DNA of 64,000 bases from Onthophagus taurus (GCF_036711975.1 NC_091975.1:4838501-4902500); one strand, 5' to 3'; shown: positions 27,881-41,512, numbered from the stretch's first letter. Numbers and translations are program-made. The notes: generated from the sequence alone by a model not told the origin.

Positions 27881-28078
27881 AATTCGATTAGGAATATTCT
27901 CGTCATCTTCGGGAACGATTACATAATTTGTGGCACCTTGCAAGTTGAGCACGTTCTGGTGGAATGTGAATCTACCAAGGTAAGAGTTGAGAGGGTTGGA
28001 TGGTATTGGAAAGGATTCAATGCGCGACATCGCTGCCGGGATATCGACACCCGGGGTATAATCCGTAAGCGGGAATAA
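27881..28078 (+). mobile_element. Possible LINE ORF2 C-terminal remnant
   Basis: The + strand frame from 27881 to the TAA at 28076-28078 encodes a segment with ICGTLQVEHVLVECES. The spacing C-x6-H-x4-C matches the C...H...C knuckle after the reverse transcriptase/RNase H region of jockey- and CR1-type LINEs (commonly C-x2-C-x7-H-x4-C); the first cysteine is not present. No reverse transcriptase motif precedes it, so this is at most a short fragment. The minus-strand frame over the same bases (27878-28096) is judged a shadow. Confidence 0.4.
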
Positions 28079-28905
28079 GATAGCTAGACGACCCATTTAA
28101 ATATTTACTTTGTGACAAGCTACAGGATATGCCACTTAAATTGCAAATGCACGTTTCGGGGGCGGGAAGAAAAACCACCCTGTGAGAGGCAGCGAACTTC
28201 GAGGCCACCGCCGTTTCATGCCATATTGAATTTTACACCGGTTTAACTTTATCCTGGCCCGCGTTCCACTTCATTTTCACGTTGACGCCGTATATTTTCC
28301 TCCTACTTCATCGGCACCAACTCCCGACCCCTCCTTCTTCTCGACATTTTGTTTTTGAAAAATCGATGCTCGGGAAAATTTCAGTGAACCGCCCGTTACG
28401 GTTCCCGTTTTGGCACCGGAGAGAGAAGAAGATAAACCCTTCACGTCACACGACGAGTAGCCCGCACTGTTTTAATCCGGGCGTCCGCTTCGCGCCGCGC
28501 CCAGGATTTACCATTTAGCACTTTATCGCGTAGCCATTCGACTGTGCACTTCGTTTGCTCCGGTTGTAATGGAAAACTTTGCTTGCTTCTGCACGCGGTA
28601 ATCTCAAATTGCTGCTACCACTGCCCAACCCCAACTCATTTTGCACCTTTATTACTCACCTTGTATTTACATCTGTTTATTATTGCAACAGATCCCTAAT
28701 TTTTTTCTACTAAAAACGTTTTTTTTCCCCGGCTGGATTAATAATTAACAATAGTTCTTAGTATAGAATTAATTGTTCTTTTTTGTTTATAAAAGTGTCA
28801 ACGTTGCTCAAACTATTACATTTTCAATTTATTTTACGATAAGTACTGGTGTCAATGTCGCAGGCAAATGGTTGTTTCAGCTAAATAGCTTTTTCCTAGT
28901 CAAAT

Positions 28906-28927
28906 ACTATCTGCCTAGGCAGATAGT
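28906..28927. repeat. Perfect 22-bp palindrome in a TAGGCAAATAGC-rich patch
   Basis: The palindrome has the arm ACTATCTGCCT joined directly to its complement. Around it (28862-29012) the motif AGGCAAAT(A)G recurs at least three times, twice preceded by CCT, followed by a short CCAAC repeat at about 29015-29030. Confidence 0.7.
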
Positions 28928-31900
28928 TTTATTTCATTTATTTCAGTCTAAATTCTACTTTCCTAGGCAAATAGCATATGGCTAAAATATTTTCAGGCAA
29001 ATAGCTCTTTAAACCAACCCAACCCAACCCCAGGAATGCTTTACTTTTTTAAGAGAGGCCTGTACTTCACAGTCGCTGTTTTCTGGGCAAGAGATGTCAA
29101 AATGCCAGTACTTGTTTCAAAAATAAGATGATGTGCAATAGTAGATGCCATTCCAGCAACAATTGTCAAAACAAGTAGATAAATTTTTGTATTTAGTATT
29201 TAAGTCTTCAAGAAATAAATCGTTTATTTGTATTTTTATTAAACTTAATAAAAGTATATGAATAATTTGGCAAATGGCAAATAATTTGACTCGTTTGACA
29301 CTCATTAGTGTCAATTAATTCCAATATACTCTTGGAAAATGTTTTCATCGATCTTAAAATACGCAGAATAATCTACTGAACACGATGGGTACACACATTC
29401 GAAATTTGGGAATGGAATAGATTTCTAAAAATTGATTCAAGTTCTAAAATTAAATTAATTTTGCCATCGGTATTGCTGCAATCTGGTAGAATGGCCAAAA
29501 TCGTTGAAAACTGATTAAGTAATTGTTACAGCATTGCAGAATTGTTCAAAATCCTGGGAATTAGCTTAGAAATTATGAAGACTTGAAGAAACGTAGAGAT
29601 TATTGTGTTGTGATTACGCGCTATCTCTTGTTATGTTTCCAACCTAATCCTTTCTACAATCGCTTGGTCCTACAAGTACTACTTCTATTCTAGGCAACCT
29701 AAGAGCTTTTAATCTAGTGGGTTCAGAGATGTACTTGGTCCAGAAGGGTAATGAATTACGTTTGATGAAAAATCGCCCTACCAGTTTGTATCATTCTAGC
29801 ATACACTCATTCTGCAATTGGAATCTATGGGATTAATAATATCCTTAATTTGGACTAATTTCTACTGATTTAAAACAATAAACTTGTAATAACTTGTATA
29901 ATTTCAATATTTATTGGTATTCTTTGATTATTAAGGGAAAATATCCCTACTAATACGAGTAAGAACAATTCATTCTTGATTAAGAATATCTTAGATTCAA
30001 TCCGTGCAATCGAAGCCGGAGATATTTGGTCTCTACAATAGATACCCTGAGTAGCTTGAGGGCAAGATCAGTCGAAACAACGTCGGAATTCAAAAGTTGT
30101 GTTGCGGTTATCCGTGCCCGAGGCCTCTATCCCTTCATCGAACCAGAACTCTGTTCGGGTTGAATTTTTTGCGCCGTTCGTTCGTTGATTTTCCAGAATA
30201 CATCGTAACCTTGCAGAAAATAATATAAAGAAAAGACCCGGAGGAGTTTCTTGTTGACGATATTTACAAATAAAAAGCTAGATAATTGAGTCCTCAAAAA
30301 TGTCATTGTAATTTTTATTGAAAATTAATAACGATTTTGTAAATGACAGATTAATTTACATTATTATTACATGACATAAATATACACAAGAGTTAAAATA
30401 AATAAAATATTGTTGTTTCAAATAAATATTCTCGATAGATATTTGTGATGAATATAGAAATATTATTTTAAAACAAATTTCGTTCGAATCTGGTCATTTG
30501 TAATGGTCATTGTTTTATCTCCATAGACAAATATAAAATACGAATTATATATTGAAATAAAAGCGTTTTTGGATTACGTTCTCTGAACTTGTTAATATTT
30601 TAAAATCAACGTGAACTTTTAATTTTTAACAAAATGTATTAATTTAATTAGAAGAATATGGGGTAAAGTGTAACAATTAGTAGTGAATGACAAATCTGGA
30701 ATTGGAGAATTACTTACCACCCCCTAATTGGGAAATTAGTTATCCGAAGGCGCGGCGAGTACGGATTCGAGATCCAAACAGAGGAAAAGCACAAGGGCAC
30801 AAAAGAAAATCGAGGTCTACTACCGTGGAGCCGCCGAAAGTAATTTCAATTACCAGTTTTCTTTAAGCCCCCCGTAATTAACGGGGATGAGAGATCACAG
30901 GCTCCACTAGCAGCACGACGGTGGCGTTCATGGGGGGTGCCAAATAAATTACAATTACCGGGGCGAGCAATTTATAATTAAATCCTTTTCCGAGAATCCA
31001 ATTTAGCACTTCACCGTCTCGTCGCTAGCAAGAATTCGCCGACGCTTAATTGAGTAGCGACATAAAAAAAAATATATTAGAAAAAAAATTGTCGTTTTCG
31101 TTGAAGACATTTCAACATCATGTGCGTTTGCCTTTTTACCACAAAACACTAGGAACAGACGATAGAGCGCACCCGATCCCAAGATCCTTATTTAGAATTC
31201 AGTGAACGTGCCAGGGGAAGAAGAGGCGCTCGTTACCAATAACAGCGGTTATCCTCAAGGATACGTATGTTGCGAATTTGTCTGTCTAGAAGCCGAAGGG
31301 GTCATGAACAGCCCTTTTCGAAACGGTAGAAGCAAGATGGGAGGGAAAACCGCTGACCGCATACGTATCACGTTCACAGCGCTGTAAAATCATTAGCTAC
31401 CATGTAATATTAAATCCCGGTTCATGTTCAAAATACCAATATCTTCGTTAACGGCGGTAGAATGGTCTGTGCACGTATAAAACCTGCTAATTCGAAAAAA
31501 TCAGCGAGAATCAGAAATTGAAACAGCGAAAAATTTAATATCTAATAGTATTAATTAAAAAATATATTGAACAATATAATCAATAAATGTAGAATCAGCA
31601 ATGAGAGGTAATATGCGTGCCTCATTTATAGGTGAATATCGTTTTCGAACTGATGAAGCTTCAAATTGGATGCAAATTAGGCGCTACTACACACAGGAAA
31701 TTATTTTTAACTTTGATCAATATGAACTTGTAAATGTAACATCAATATGTGTTATCGCTAATGGTACTATTAGTTAATCAAAGCATTTAGGTATACAAAG
31801 TTAAAATTAAAAACTTTAGAACAAACTTCTAACTCAAATACAATATCGACCCACCCACCTCCTTCACTATTAATTGCACTTCAAAACTATCGAAATTCAG

Positions 31901-34900
31901 AGCTTCCATACCAACAACCATATCGATGTAGTTTCAAAACTTTACGTATTAAACTTTCAAGAGGTTTTATAAGAATAATTTAAAGCTTTATGATTTCTAA
32001 TTCACCATGAAAATCGATATGGAAAAAATTATAGTTATTCTGATGGATTTAGGTTTGATGATATGGGTAGAAAGCCTTTAGTTACATCTGGATCGAAATG
32101 TTTGGAGAACAATGCCCAAAACAAACATCCTACGTGTATGCGCAAGCGGAAGTCGGTTCCGATAAATTCGAACGACCGGTTCAGACAATTGGGTTTTAGT
32201 CATCGTGGCCTTTGATTAAACCAGCGAAGAGGAATCGGACTGCCGTAATGTGTTTGGGTCCGAAGTGGGTCCTCCAGGTCCCCGAATCGATCCCCATCTG
32301 TCGTCATACCATGTTGGTCTACGAACTGGCGCGTTTTCGAACCGTTCCTCATTCAAACCAATAATATTTGCATCCCACTGAAATTAATGGACCCATTTGG
32401 ACCAAGTGGTATATATGCGCGTGTTTATCTTTTCAAATTAATATTTGTTGAATTAATTGGCGATAATTAGGCATAGTCGACAATGGTAGTTGGTTCAGTG
32501 TAGGTACGCGGTTCCAGTTGGATAACCTACAAAGTGAACCAGCATCCGAATAATCTATTACTACAACAAATTGTTTGTTTTGCTTTTAACGTGATCAAAT
32601 ACAGTTAAAACGCATAACACAAACTCAAAATATGGGTGTAATTCTAAATGGGAATATTATATACGTTTGAATCACCGCATTTTCATAGATGACAAGTAAA
32701 TACAAAAAGGAAGCATAAAATATTTTACAAAAACTGTCAAATAGTAATACTAGAAAATACACAATAAGGGAACAAACAAGAATATATCCGAGAAGTTAGC
32801 ACCGATTTCGAGAGCAAACCAAAAAGAATCATCCTCCCGTTATTGCTGTTTGTTTGCGTTTTTTGTTACACACTACTCATAGCTGCTATGCATACTCCCC
32901 ACTATACGAATAAAAAAAATACATTTCTCTGTTCGCGAAAAGAGGACAAATACTGGCCGGAGATACCGGCGGCTGCGAAATAACCCCCATTTGTTGTGTA
33001 CACATCTCATGTTGTTCCAGATTCGAACTTTCCGCGTGGGCGCCTCGATGGCGCCACGGTCGAATCTAATGACGTCATCAAAGCCGTTCACCCCCATACC
33101 ACGGACCACCGCCTTTGGACGGTTTAGAAAGGTCCGTACATGTATATTTCTTAGCTTCTCCCTTCGATAAAGCTGGTATAAGAAAAGGTATCTATTTGGA
33201 GGGTGGAAACCGGATCGCGAAAGGTCTGAAGGGTTTAATATATTATCTGTTGTGTTTATGTTATCATCAAAATAAACAACAAAAAAATGCGATATTATAT
33301 TAAATATCGCACAAATTCGATTAAAAATTTACATGTACTTGAAATTAATCTTAAGTTATTCAAAAAATATCGACGAGGGAAACCTTCACTGTGATTTTAA
33401 TCAACTAAAGGTGCATTAAATACCCAGCTGAAGATTCTAAAATAAAATTATTATTTATTAATCTCTTTTAAAGTATAAAACATTAAAGATTCGATTTTCG
33501 GAACTTTCACATAACATCTCCAAGTCATTCAACTTTGCTGAATTTTCAAAGAGGTTCAATTAAGAGTTTTAAAGGTCAGAGATTATAAAATAAACATTTA
33601 CTGTATAGGTTTAATTCCATGAAACCACCGAAGTCGCTTGCCGGCATTATTCATCGCAATCATCGTTTTATTAGTTTTGAAAAATCCAGAATTAAATTGA
33701 ATGGAAATAAACTGGCAAATATCAAGTTTACAAATAGAAGAGAACAATAACTTCGGTTCGATTCTGTTTTTCAGGCTCGTTCAGAAAGCTTTAGGATGTA
33801 TGCAAACTAGTTTCGCAGTAGAATTAATTTGAAATTGTTTGGAATCGTTTTAGAGCATCGAAATATGGTAGTTCGTTTCAAAATATTTGCTACGTACTTC
33901 CTCCAATTTACAAGTTCCAATGTTGTTTATTTTTTGTTATTATTTGCCCAGTTGTATTTATGACTATAAAAAAAATATATATTTTGAGTATATTAAGTTA
34001 AAGGAAGTTCTCTATAAAGTCCGCTATTTCCTAAAACGTCTCTCCCGTCGGCGTTGTGATTTATAAGTACCCCGGCCACTTCTTTCCGATGTTATATAAC
34101 TCCCTTCCATAGAGTATAATAAGCAGTACTTAGCGCCGGGGGAAACTTTGTTAGCAAACTGTACCGCGGCGAAACCTGAAAGCTATTGTTGCGGTAGTTA
34201 AAACAACTTCTGATTTACAAGCGCCTTAAGTCTCCGCGGGGCCACCCTCCGGTTGCGTTCGTCAACTTCGTTCTGACTGAAACGGTGAACGAACTGAAGG
34301 TTTGAACATTGTGCTATCGTCTTGTTCGTTGTTGACATGAAACGAGATTGTGCAATACACACGGGAATTCGTCCAATAAAATGTATAACATCAAAGGGAA
34401 AGAGTACATCGAATGCATTGCGGTGGTATTAGTTGTTGTGAATAAGGGCGATCTTCAATTCCTCTATTTTATATTTATATGCTGGGAATAGAGACGATGT
34501 CTCAATATATGATTATCTGGTTTTAATTAAAAATAAATTGTTATTCGAAACCATTTGATATCATGTTTACAAATACCCGAGACAATTCATGTCTTGTTTC
34601 GACAATTTGTTTCCGTTTACATAACATCTCGATCGATCTGAAGAAAAGCGCAGTATCTCGGTTGGGCAAAAATAAGCTAATCCAACTTTATAAACAAGGG
34701 GCGCATTTCAACTCTAAACCGATACCGCAGCAGAACCGACAACGACGACGAAAAGTTGGAAAAAAGCGGACAAGTACGTGCTGGACTCGTGAAAATGCGC
34801 GCAGCCCGCTTTCCAGATTTATGTAGCATTACCCCGTAGACGCTCTCGGATTGAGACGTTTTGCGTTCCTTCAGTGCCCCCGGATTCAGATCACATACGG

Positions 34901-36660
34901 GAAATTCATTGTGGCTGGGAGTCGGAGATCTGCAAACCCGTCGGGAAGACGGCAACCGTCTTTCTCTCCGGTGTTTGTCCGTGTTCTTGGCAGGTCGCGA
35001 TCTGAATTAAAATCGTCCAGACGATGGCTCAACTCAAATTGGACTTATCTGAACACAGACCGCGTTCAAGTACGAATAGTTTTCGGGATAGAATAGACGA
35101 AAAGATGCTACTTTACGTATCGGTTAATTTAAATGAGAAAATTACCAATTAAATTATTATTAGGAAAATTTCAAACTATTTTATAATATGAAAATAGTTT
35201 TAATTTCATACCTTTCAGTTGGATGAGGTACTAAACATCGTATGATTTGCATATGCACAACAGAGACGAGATAAAGTTTTCCAATTAAAAAGTCATTACA
35301 GGGAACGGCGGTGTCGATAAATTGTTATTAACGGTTTTGTTTGAGTTTAACTCTGCACTAAGCCGCTGGACTTTATAATGCCCGAGGATTATAGATATTT
35401 TACTGGCTGTAACTATATTAAGTGGTAGCTATTTGTTAGCCGGGATTACAACCCGCTTCATTTATCCCGAGAACTTTGCCGCCCCAAAGGTATTCATCAA
35501 CATAAACACGCCTGGTTAAACAAAAGGGGTTTCGGTCCTCCTCCGTTCCTTTACTTATTTCCACAACTTGTTTCGTTAACTTGTTTGCTTCTTATGCTTA
35601 CCACCTACGATTCGATATTACCAAGAATAACCCGGAAGTTATCTTTAATATCCAATAAATATCTCTCGCAATAATTAACAAAGTTTTATTGCGAAGATTC
35701 AATTCTCCTCAATAAATTTAAATTTCCCCCAGCATCGTCGACATAATATCAATATCAAAATGTTTCTCCACCCTTCATTTTCCCTACGTTCTCTTTTGAC
35801 GTTATTCTTCGTTTGAGCGTCGCTTCCGCAGTTAACCCTCGAACGAAATCACGACGCGTCATTTGCAGACGTTGATTAATTATGCGCGGGGTAATGAGAC
35901 TCATTAAACTTGCATTATCCACCCTTTAATTAATAGCGATGGGGTGCCAAAAAAATTCAAGCGCATATAAGTCGATTTTGATTAATTTTGACTACGATGG
36001 CACAAAAGAAAATCGAGATACAAATGCTTTTATAATTTAATAGTTGGAATTTTATGTTTTACAAACACAACACAATTGTTCTTCACGAAAACAAAGACGT
36101 TTAACGTACAAACAAAACCGTTTCCGTTGACGTAGGTTGCATCATCCGAAATGTCGCTGGCGTTTCTCCCCATCCTTCATCGCACCGCTTTCCCAAAGGA
36201 TCTCAAAAGCATTTCCTCGTAGCTCCCAAGCAAAACGTATTCGGCTTTTTGCGCGTTCAGCGCGTGATACGTATAATAAATAGCCAACCATCAGACTTCC
36301 GAAACTGTGCTGTTCTACTACTATTTTGTTGAATTGTGATCGTTGAGTAGTTATGTGTGTGTGTGTGAGTGTGGTCGCGTGTGTATGTAGGAGGGTAAAT
36401 TTAAAAAAGTTTAAATTGGATTAGTTCCGAAACTTCCGGTACGGCGCAATGATCGAAGTATGCCGCGGCTATTTCAGAAAACTTATTTAATATATCAGTG
36501 TTATTGCACAGCTGCTATATTCGATTATGTTTAAATCTTTTCGATAATAAGAGAGATTGGGTATCGTAATCTTTTTTAATTTGTGATATTGAATGTTATT
36601 CTTGCGTTGGAGTTGATGTCATCTAGGTGATAAGTTTGTGAGGAATAAACGATGTATAAA

Positions 36661-36666
36661 TTTATT
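36661..36666 (-). terminator. Candidate poly(A) signal of the minus-strand membrane protein gene
   Basis: TTTATT on the + strand gives AATAAA on the minus strand, about 170 bases past the predicted stop. Confidence 0.5.
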
Positions 36667-36835
36667 ATTACTATCCAGGAGTATGTAAAGAAACCTGAAA
36701 TAAAAGTAATTTAATTAATATTATTTACACACTACAAGCTATTAATTAACAATGACCATAGAATAAGCAAGTCGAAATCCACCTTGAACCTCATAGCAAG
36801 GCAGATTAATGTATGCTTGTGTAAAAAAATATATT

Positions 36836-37362
36836 CTACTCACATGCTGTAAAAATCATTAATGGAATAAACCAATATAAATCACTTTGATTTCCAAGAA
36901 AATACATTAAAAAACTTCGAAGTAAACTGAGTAAAATAATAAATAAAATTTCTAATAATTCCACAGATAAATAAGGAATAAAGAAAAGATGTATTCTCTA
37001 CAAAAAAAAATAATTACGTTTGTTTTAACTTGTACTAAAAATAAAAATCTTACCTTAAATATTCCAATTAACAACATACCGCTCGTTATGAAAGAAACTA
37101 CAGAATATGCTAAAATGATCCCAAAAACTAACTCGTAAAGGTTAGGGTCGTAATCTGTTAACATTGATAATAAAATGCTGAATGTAACGATCAGCATAAT
37201 TCGATAAATCTAATAAATAAAAAAAAATCATTGAATTGATAATACATTTTTTTTGATTAAATTTACCGCGCCAAGACATCCCACAACACAACCAAGAGTT
37301 TCTAACTTGCAACAAAAACACGCTGTGGAAATCCCACAACATATCCGCAATTTTTTCGACAT
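36836..37362 (-). CDS. Small four-helix membrane protein, DUF4728-like, three exons, ~137 aa
   Basis: Minus-strand exons: 37362-37267 (start ATG at 37362), 37209-37054 and 36997-36836 (TAG at 36838-36836). Both introns are short (57 and 56 nt), GT-AG, and phase 0. The product begins MSKKLRICCGISTACFCCKL and is cysteine-rich for 30 residues. It has hydrophobic segments at about 25-48, 58-80, 85-112 and 122-136. A loop with GIFKRIHLFFIPYLSVELLE (82-101) follows the K-R-x-x-L-x-x-P-x-L pattern typical of the insect DUF4728 small tetraspan-like proteins. Function in that family is not established; a membrane location is predicted. The final exon could instead end at a strong donor, GCAT|GTGAGT, inside the last codons. 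It would then join an exon ending near 36725, giving a C-terminus such as ...GFRLAYSMVIVN. RNA evidence would settle that. Confidence 0.72.
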
Positions 37363-39622
37363 TATTCGCTCACTAAACTTTTTTGTTAAAATGAATCAAC
37401 TCTGCATGTTATTTTTTGGTATTAAGCAAAGGTATTAAGTAAGGATTTCCACTAGAGATAACAGGATAAACTTTCCTTATCATTATTTTCAATAATTCCA
37501 ACAAAAATCAATTCCAAAAACTTAAGCAACAAAAATTTAATTAATTAAAAAATGCTGTAATGTAAATGGACGTAGATATTGTTACGAAATAATTCAGTTT
37601 GAGGTGCATTATATTTGAATATAGGCGCGTGAAACTAGGCATTTATTATTCAATTACGCTACGGTCTAATGTCGTTTGATCGTAATCCGCTTTGATGGTG
37701 GTCTATCAATATGCGGAGGCGAAAGTCCGTCTTGATAATGCCCGATTCTGGTCGTGTCCAACATCCCACAACTGACGTTAATCAAATTTGAAGGTGGTTT
37801 CATATCGATCTACTCCATTTAATACTATTAATATACCCTCAAACAATTCTAGAAAAAAAAACATTTAATATAACATAGAAATAACATAAAGTAAAAGATT
37901 AGTTCGGTCCTGATTCGGTTTTCGAAGGGGGAAGTTGTCGAAAATGGTCATAAATCCGGACTAATAGGTCGCTTTATGGCATCCTGAATAAACAACCACC
38001 CTCGAAGCAGATAATTCGTTTAGATAACGTAAATTACAAGCTTGTTCTGTCAAAAATGCCGGCCTAAATTTTCTCTTTCGTGCCGTCTCTTCCGGAAGTG
38101 TGGAGTAATACCACTTTTGATACTACAGGTCGTAAAGGACCTATGGCGTTTAATGGCTTAGCAGCGGCAAGGACGCGTATGTCCGCGGCTAGATAGCGCT
38201 TTATGTCGACTTTTTACATCGTCTTTAGTGGACTGTAAAAAATATTTTTACGATCGCTTCGTGCCAGAACCTTACCCGATGATATACGGCTACCCTGCAC
38301 CTTCACTTTTTACTCTTTATTGCGCCCCTGGCCCCCAAAAGGTTTTTTATGTGACGAGAATAATTTTACTGTTGTTACTGCTTTCTCTCCAGTTTATGAA
38401 ACTCAACCACTTAAATAACAAGTAATTTAAAAAAATTTTTATTAAAACAAAATTATTTAAATTTTAACGACAAATTTTCGAGAAATTAATTACTCAAATT
38501 ACTCAAACAGCGCTTGGAGACATTTGGTGGGTAACTTTCGGTTTGGCAAAGAGAAGCAACGAAACCCGAAAAGTTTATGCCAGCACGCATCATTATTCTA
38601 GTGTTACAGTGAACGTTGCAGCCGCGACCCAAACCAGTCGAGGGTGAAATATTTAAAAAGTCCGTATCAATTAGTTTTTCTCGTGGTGCTGCGGAGCCGA
38701 AGCTAACACAAGAAGTTCGCCCAACTTCACGTCCCCGTCGAGAAAGCTAATCAATTTGGGGCCCGCGAATATTGGAAAGCTGCCGTCTGTGAGAAATGAG
38801 AGTTTCCTAAAGTCCGAAAGCAGAAACCATCGACCTCTTTCACAGCCTATACTACCAAACATTAATGAGCTTTTACTTGAACGCATGCTTGTCTTATGAA
38901 TACTAATTAATTTTTAGCTATAAATCGAAATTATCTAAAAAATGAAAACATCGAAAACGAGGTGGAACAACAAGTCACATAAAATACTAGAAAGAAAAAG
39001 AGATGTCCATCGGAAAAGTCCAGAAAAATGAAACCATTGAAGAAAATTCAATGAACGGGAAAATTACCAGGACGCTGACAGTTTAGTGTCGCCTTTGTCG
39101 GATTCGAACGGGAAATTTAATTGGACGCACGTGAAAATACCTCGTCACCAGAGAAAAATACTGCCATAATGGTCAGGAAGTCGCATATTAAACTAAGAGA
39201 GAGCCGTCGAACGATCAATTCAATTCGAGAATTTCGCGCTTCGACGATTTTCCATTCGTCCAGAGAACTTTGTAATTTCGACTTAAAACTTAAATCTTGG
39301 CTCGGAAAGGCTTTGATTCTTAAGACCGGGTTATTTACGTGATTAAAAAGTTGGGCAAATTGATGGCGCTAAAAGTTGGGTTTTAATAAAAAGTTATACG
39401 TAAATAAATTTTTCTAAAAATGATGATCAAAATTTTTTCCAACTCACACAACTTGAAACAGTTTCTCAGACTATTTTACATAAATTTGGTATACCTACCA
39501 ATCTTCTTTAAAGTTCTCCGTTTCCAAGATAATCACTGTTGCACAATTACAACAATTAGTAAATTTTTTTCACTTTTGCAACTAATGGCGGTGAAAAAGT
39601 TTTTATTTACAATTGGACTAAG
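37363..39622. other. Intergenic stretch, nothing assigned
   Basis: No exon, RNA gene or mobile element was recognised on either strand. It should include the promoter of the minus-strand membrane protein gene. The short frames at 38228-38425 and 39121-39342 have no motif. Confidence 0.55.
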
Positions 39623-39766
39623 ATAAATTGGGTTAAATTTTAAAATTATTACGATTTAATCTAATTTATCTTCGTAATAATACCACTACTAATAAAAAAA
39701 ATTGTTACAGCAATGTTGTTACAGAAAATATTATCATTCATATTTTCTGTTCTTCCATTTGTACAA

Positions 39767-41016
39767 GTACAAATCCAATGAATAGGGTTCGAATTGGTTT
39801 TTATATGGAATTATTACACCGGCGCTTAAACCGCGAATCACCAAGATTTGTTTTGGTAAAAATAAGAAATAAAAAAATTTGGAAACGACTCACCGAGTGG
39901 ATGTTGCTTTCCTTGGTTTTCACATTGTAGCTCAGCTGGAAATAAAAGATAAATTAATGTATTGTGACAAAAAATGAATTAATACGATACCTTTTCACAT
40001 CCACGAAATAGTAATCCGGCGATCTCAACGTCACTAATGTCACTAACATCACTACCAAAACACTTAGCACAAATATAAGATGTATTTAGCACTTAATTCG
40101 CGTAATAAGTTTCAATTTTCGCAACTATTTTAACTTTACTAAAACGCGTTATTAGCCAACCAACATCCCAACATCCCCTCCTTAAATTGCAATGCAGAGT
40201 AGAAATAGTGGAGGTGAATAAACAAAAAACTTAAGAATGCCGGATCGAAACGGGTTTTAATCATTTTTTGGTTTTAAAACTCAATCTTTAAAAAAAAAAT
40301 TACTCGTTTTCTCGAAACATTTCAACTAAAACATACGTAATTTTATTAAAATAAATCGCACTAATTTTAATGTGCAACACATCCTGGAAAAGAATCAGGT
40401 GTCAAACGATTCTTTCTATCATGAAATATAAATTTGAAAAAATCAGATGTTATGATTTTTCAAGCAGAAAATGTAAAAATGTATTGAATCGTAACGTTTT
40501 TTTCAAGTACAAATCCAATGAATAGGGTTCGAATTGGTTTTTATATGGAAATATTACACCAGCGCTCAAATCGCCAATTACCAAGATTTGTTTTGGTAAA
40601 AATAAGAAATAAAAAAATTTGGAAACGACTCACCGAGTGGATGTTGCTTTCCTTTGTTCTCACATTTTAGCTCAGCTGGAAAGAAAAGATAAATTAATCT
40701 ATTGTGACAAAAAATGAATTAATACAATACCATTTAACATCCACATAATAGCAATCCGACGATCTCAACGTCACTAATGTCATTAACATCACAACCATCA
40801 CCCAACACTTAGCACAAATATAAGATGTATTTATCACTTAATTCGCGTAATAAGTTTCAATTTTCGCAACTACTTTATCACCCCACAATACCCGCATATC
40901 AACTAAAACGCGTTATTAGCCAACCAACATCCCAGCATCCCCTCCTTAAATTGCAATGCAGAGTAGAAACGGATACCAGAGCGAAACGGGTTTTAATCAT
41001 TTTTTGGTTTTAAACC
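39767..41016 (-). repeat. Module copies A (39767-40506) and B (40507-41016, truncated)
   Basis: The two copies lie head-to-tail with a 740-bp period (GTACAAATCCAATGAATAGG at 39767 and 40507). Read on the minus strand, each contains an AG-flanked block with a TCAC-rich (S-D-I-S-D) segment, a donor GTATCG/GTATT, a pyrimidine-rich acceptor, and a 42-nt block ending CACTCG|GTGAGTCG. On the + strand a separate ~50-codon frame, containing FVLVKIRNKKIW and TEWMLLS, is open. B ends where the right terminal repeat of the foldback element begins. Confidence 0.8.
39894..40062 (-). pseudogene. Exon-like pair in module copy A (gene fragment or captured exons)
   Basis: On the minus strand, 40062-39991 (72 nt, 24 codons) follows ...GTGCTAAG and ends AAAAG|GTATCG. 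Then 39935-39894 (42 nt, 14 codons) follows TTTATTTCCAG and ends CTCG|GTGAGTC. Joined in phase 0 they read ...SDVSDISDVEIAGLLFRGCE... and LSYNVKTKESNIHS without a stop. In copies B, C and D the first block has TAA at GGATGTTAA, where A has GGATGTGAA. No start, end or flanking exons are found, so this is a gene fragment rather than a gene. The homology is unknown. Confidence 0.35.
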
Positions 41017-41221
41017 TCAAAAAAATATGAATGATAATATTTTCTGTAACAACATTGCTGTAACAATTTTTTTTATTAGTAGTAGTATTATTACTAAGAT
41101 AAATTGGATTAAATCGTAATAATTTTAAAATTTAACCCAATTTATTAATATAGAAGAATATAGATAGAGATATTAGAAATTGATTGTTGAAATGAAGCGG
41201 GAAGAGCTGAATTTAAAAAAC

Positions 41222-41495
41222 CATAACAATTAAGTTTATGGAAATTAAAAAATTATTTTTGTTGCATTAAATCTGTATGAAATTTACATTAAAATGTTTT
41301 TTATTTCATGATGATATCTCCATTCGTTTTTGAGATACGATTTCTTAAACTTTATGTTTCATATCTATAACAATCAAACGTACAGAGTTGGATTTTAAAA
41401 ATCATAACACCGTTGATTATAGAAAATAAGAAATTATTTATGGTACATTAAATCTTTATCAAATTTGCTTTAAAATCTTCTTTATTTCATGACGT
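41222..41495. repeat. Diverged 181-bp tandem duplication between the module pairs
   Basis: CATAACA(A/C) followed by a TTATAGAAA/TTATGGAAA-type block, CATTAAATCT, AAATTT and TTTATTTCATGA recurs with a 181-base offset (41222 and 41403). The second copy runs into module C. It has no similarity that I can see to the 183-bp repeat in the Beat intron. Confidence 0.65.
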
Positions 41496-41512
41496 TATCT
41501 TAAGTAGTTCTT

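Larger units (their letters stand above)
16630..36660. other. 20-kb stretch with no gene seen
   Basis: I found no exon with a recognisable family motif on either strand. Longest open frames (17272-17589 +, 23404-23811 -, 23834-24238 -) sit in locally GC-richer patches where several frames are open at once, and none has paired splice sites or motifs. Contents I can support: a 330-bp tandem duplication (18181-18760), a 14-bp-stem hairpin (21574-21640), a LINE-like relic (27881-28078) and a perfect palindrome (28906-28927). Long 5' introns of genes outside the window cannot be excluded. Confidence 0.6.
39623..41145. mobile_element. Foldback-type element with ~120-bp terminal inverted repeats
   Basis: The left terminus (39623-39743) and the reverse complement of the right terminus (41025-41145) match over about 120 bases with roughly three differences, starting ATAAATTGGGTTAAATTTTA. 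Each terminus is itself a smaller inverted repeat: AGATAAATTGGGTTAAAT against GATTTAATCTAATTTATCT. Between them lie one full (39767-40506) and one truncated (40507-41016) copy of a ~740-bp module. No transposase was found. I see no clear target-site duplication. Long, nested inverted termini fit foldback (FB/Galileo-like) elements. Confidence 0.75.

Noticed and set aside
36354-36385. TG microsatellite (also at about 14115)
   Set aside because: Ordinary short dinucleotide repeats with no context suggesting function.
15625-41495. Possible shared satellite between the 183-bp repeat (15.6 kb) and the 181-bp repeat (41.2 kb)
   Set aside because: Similar period but no sequence similarity on comparison by eye.
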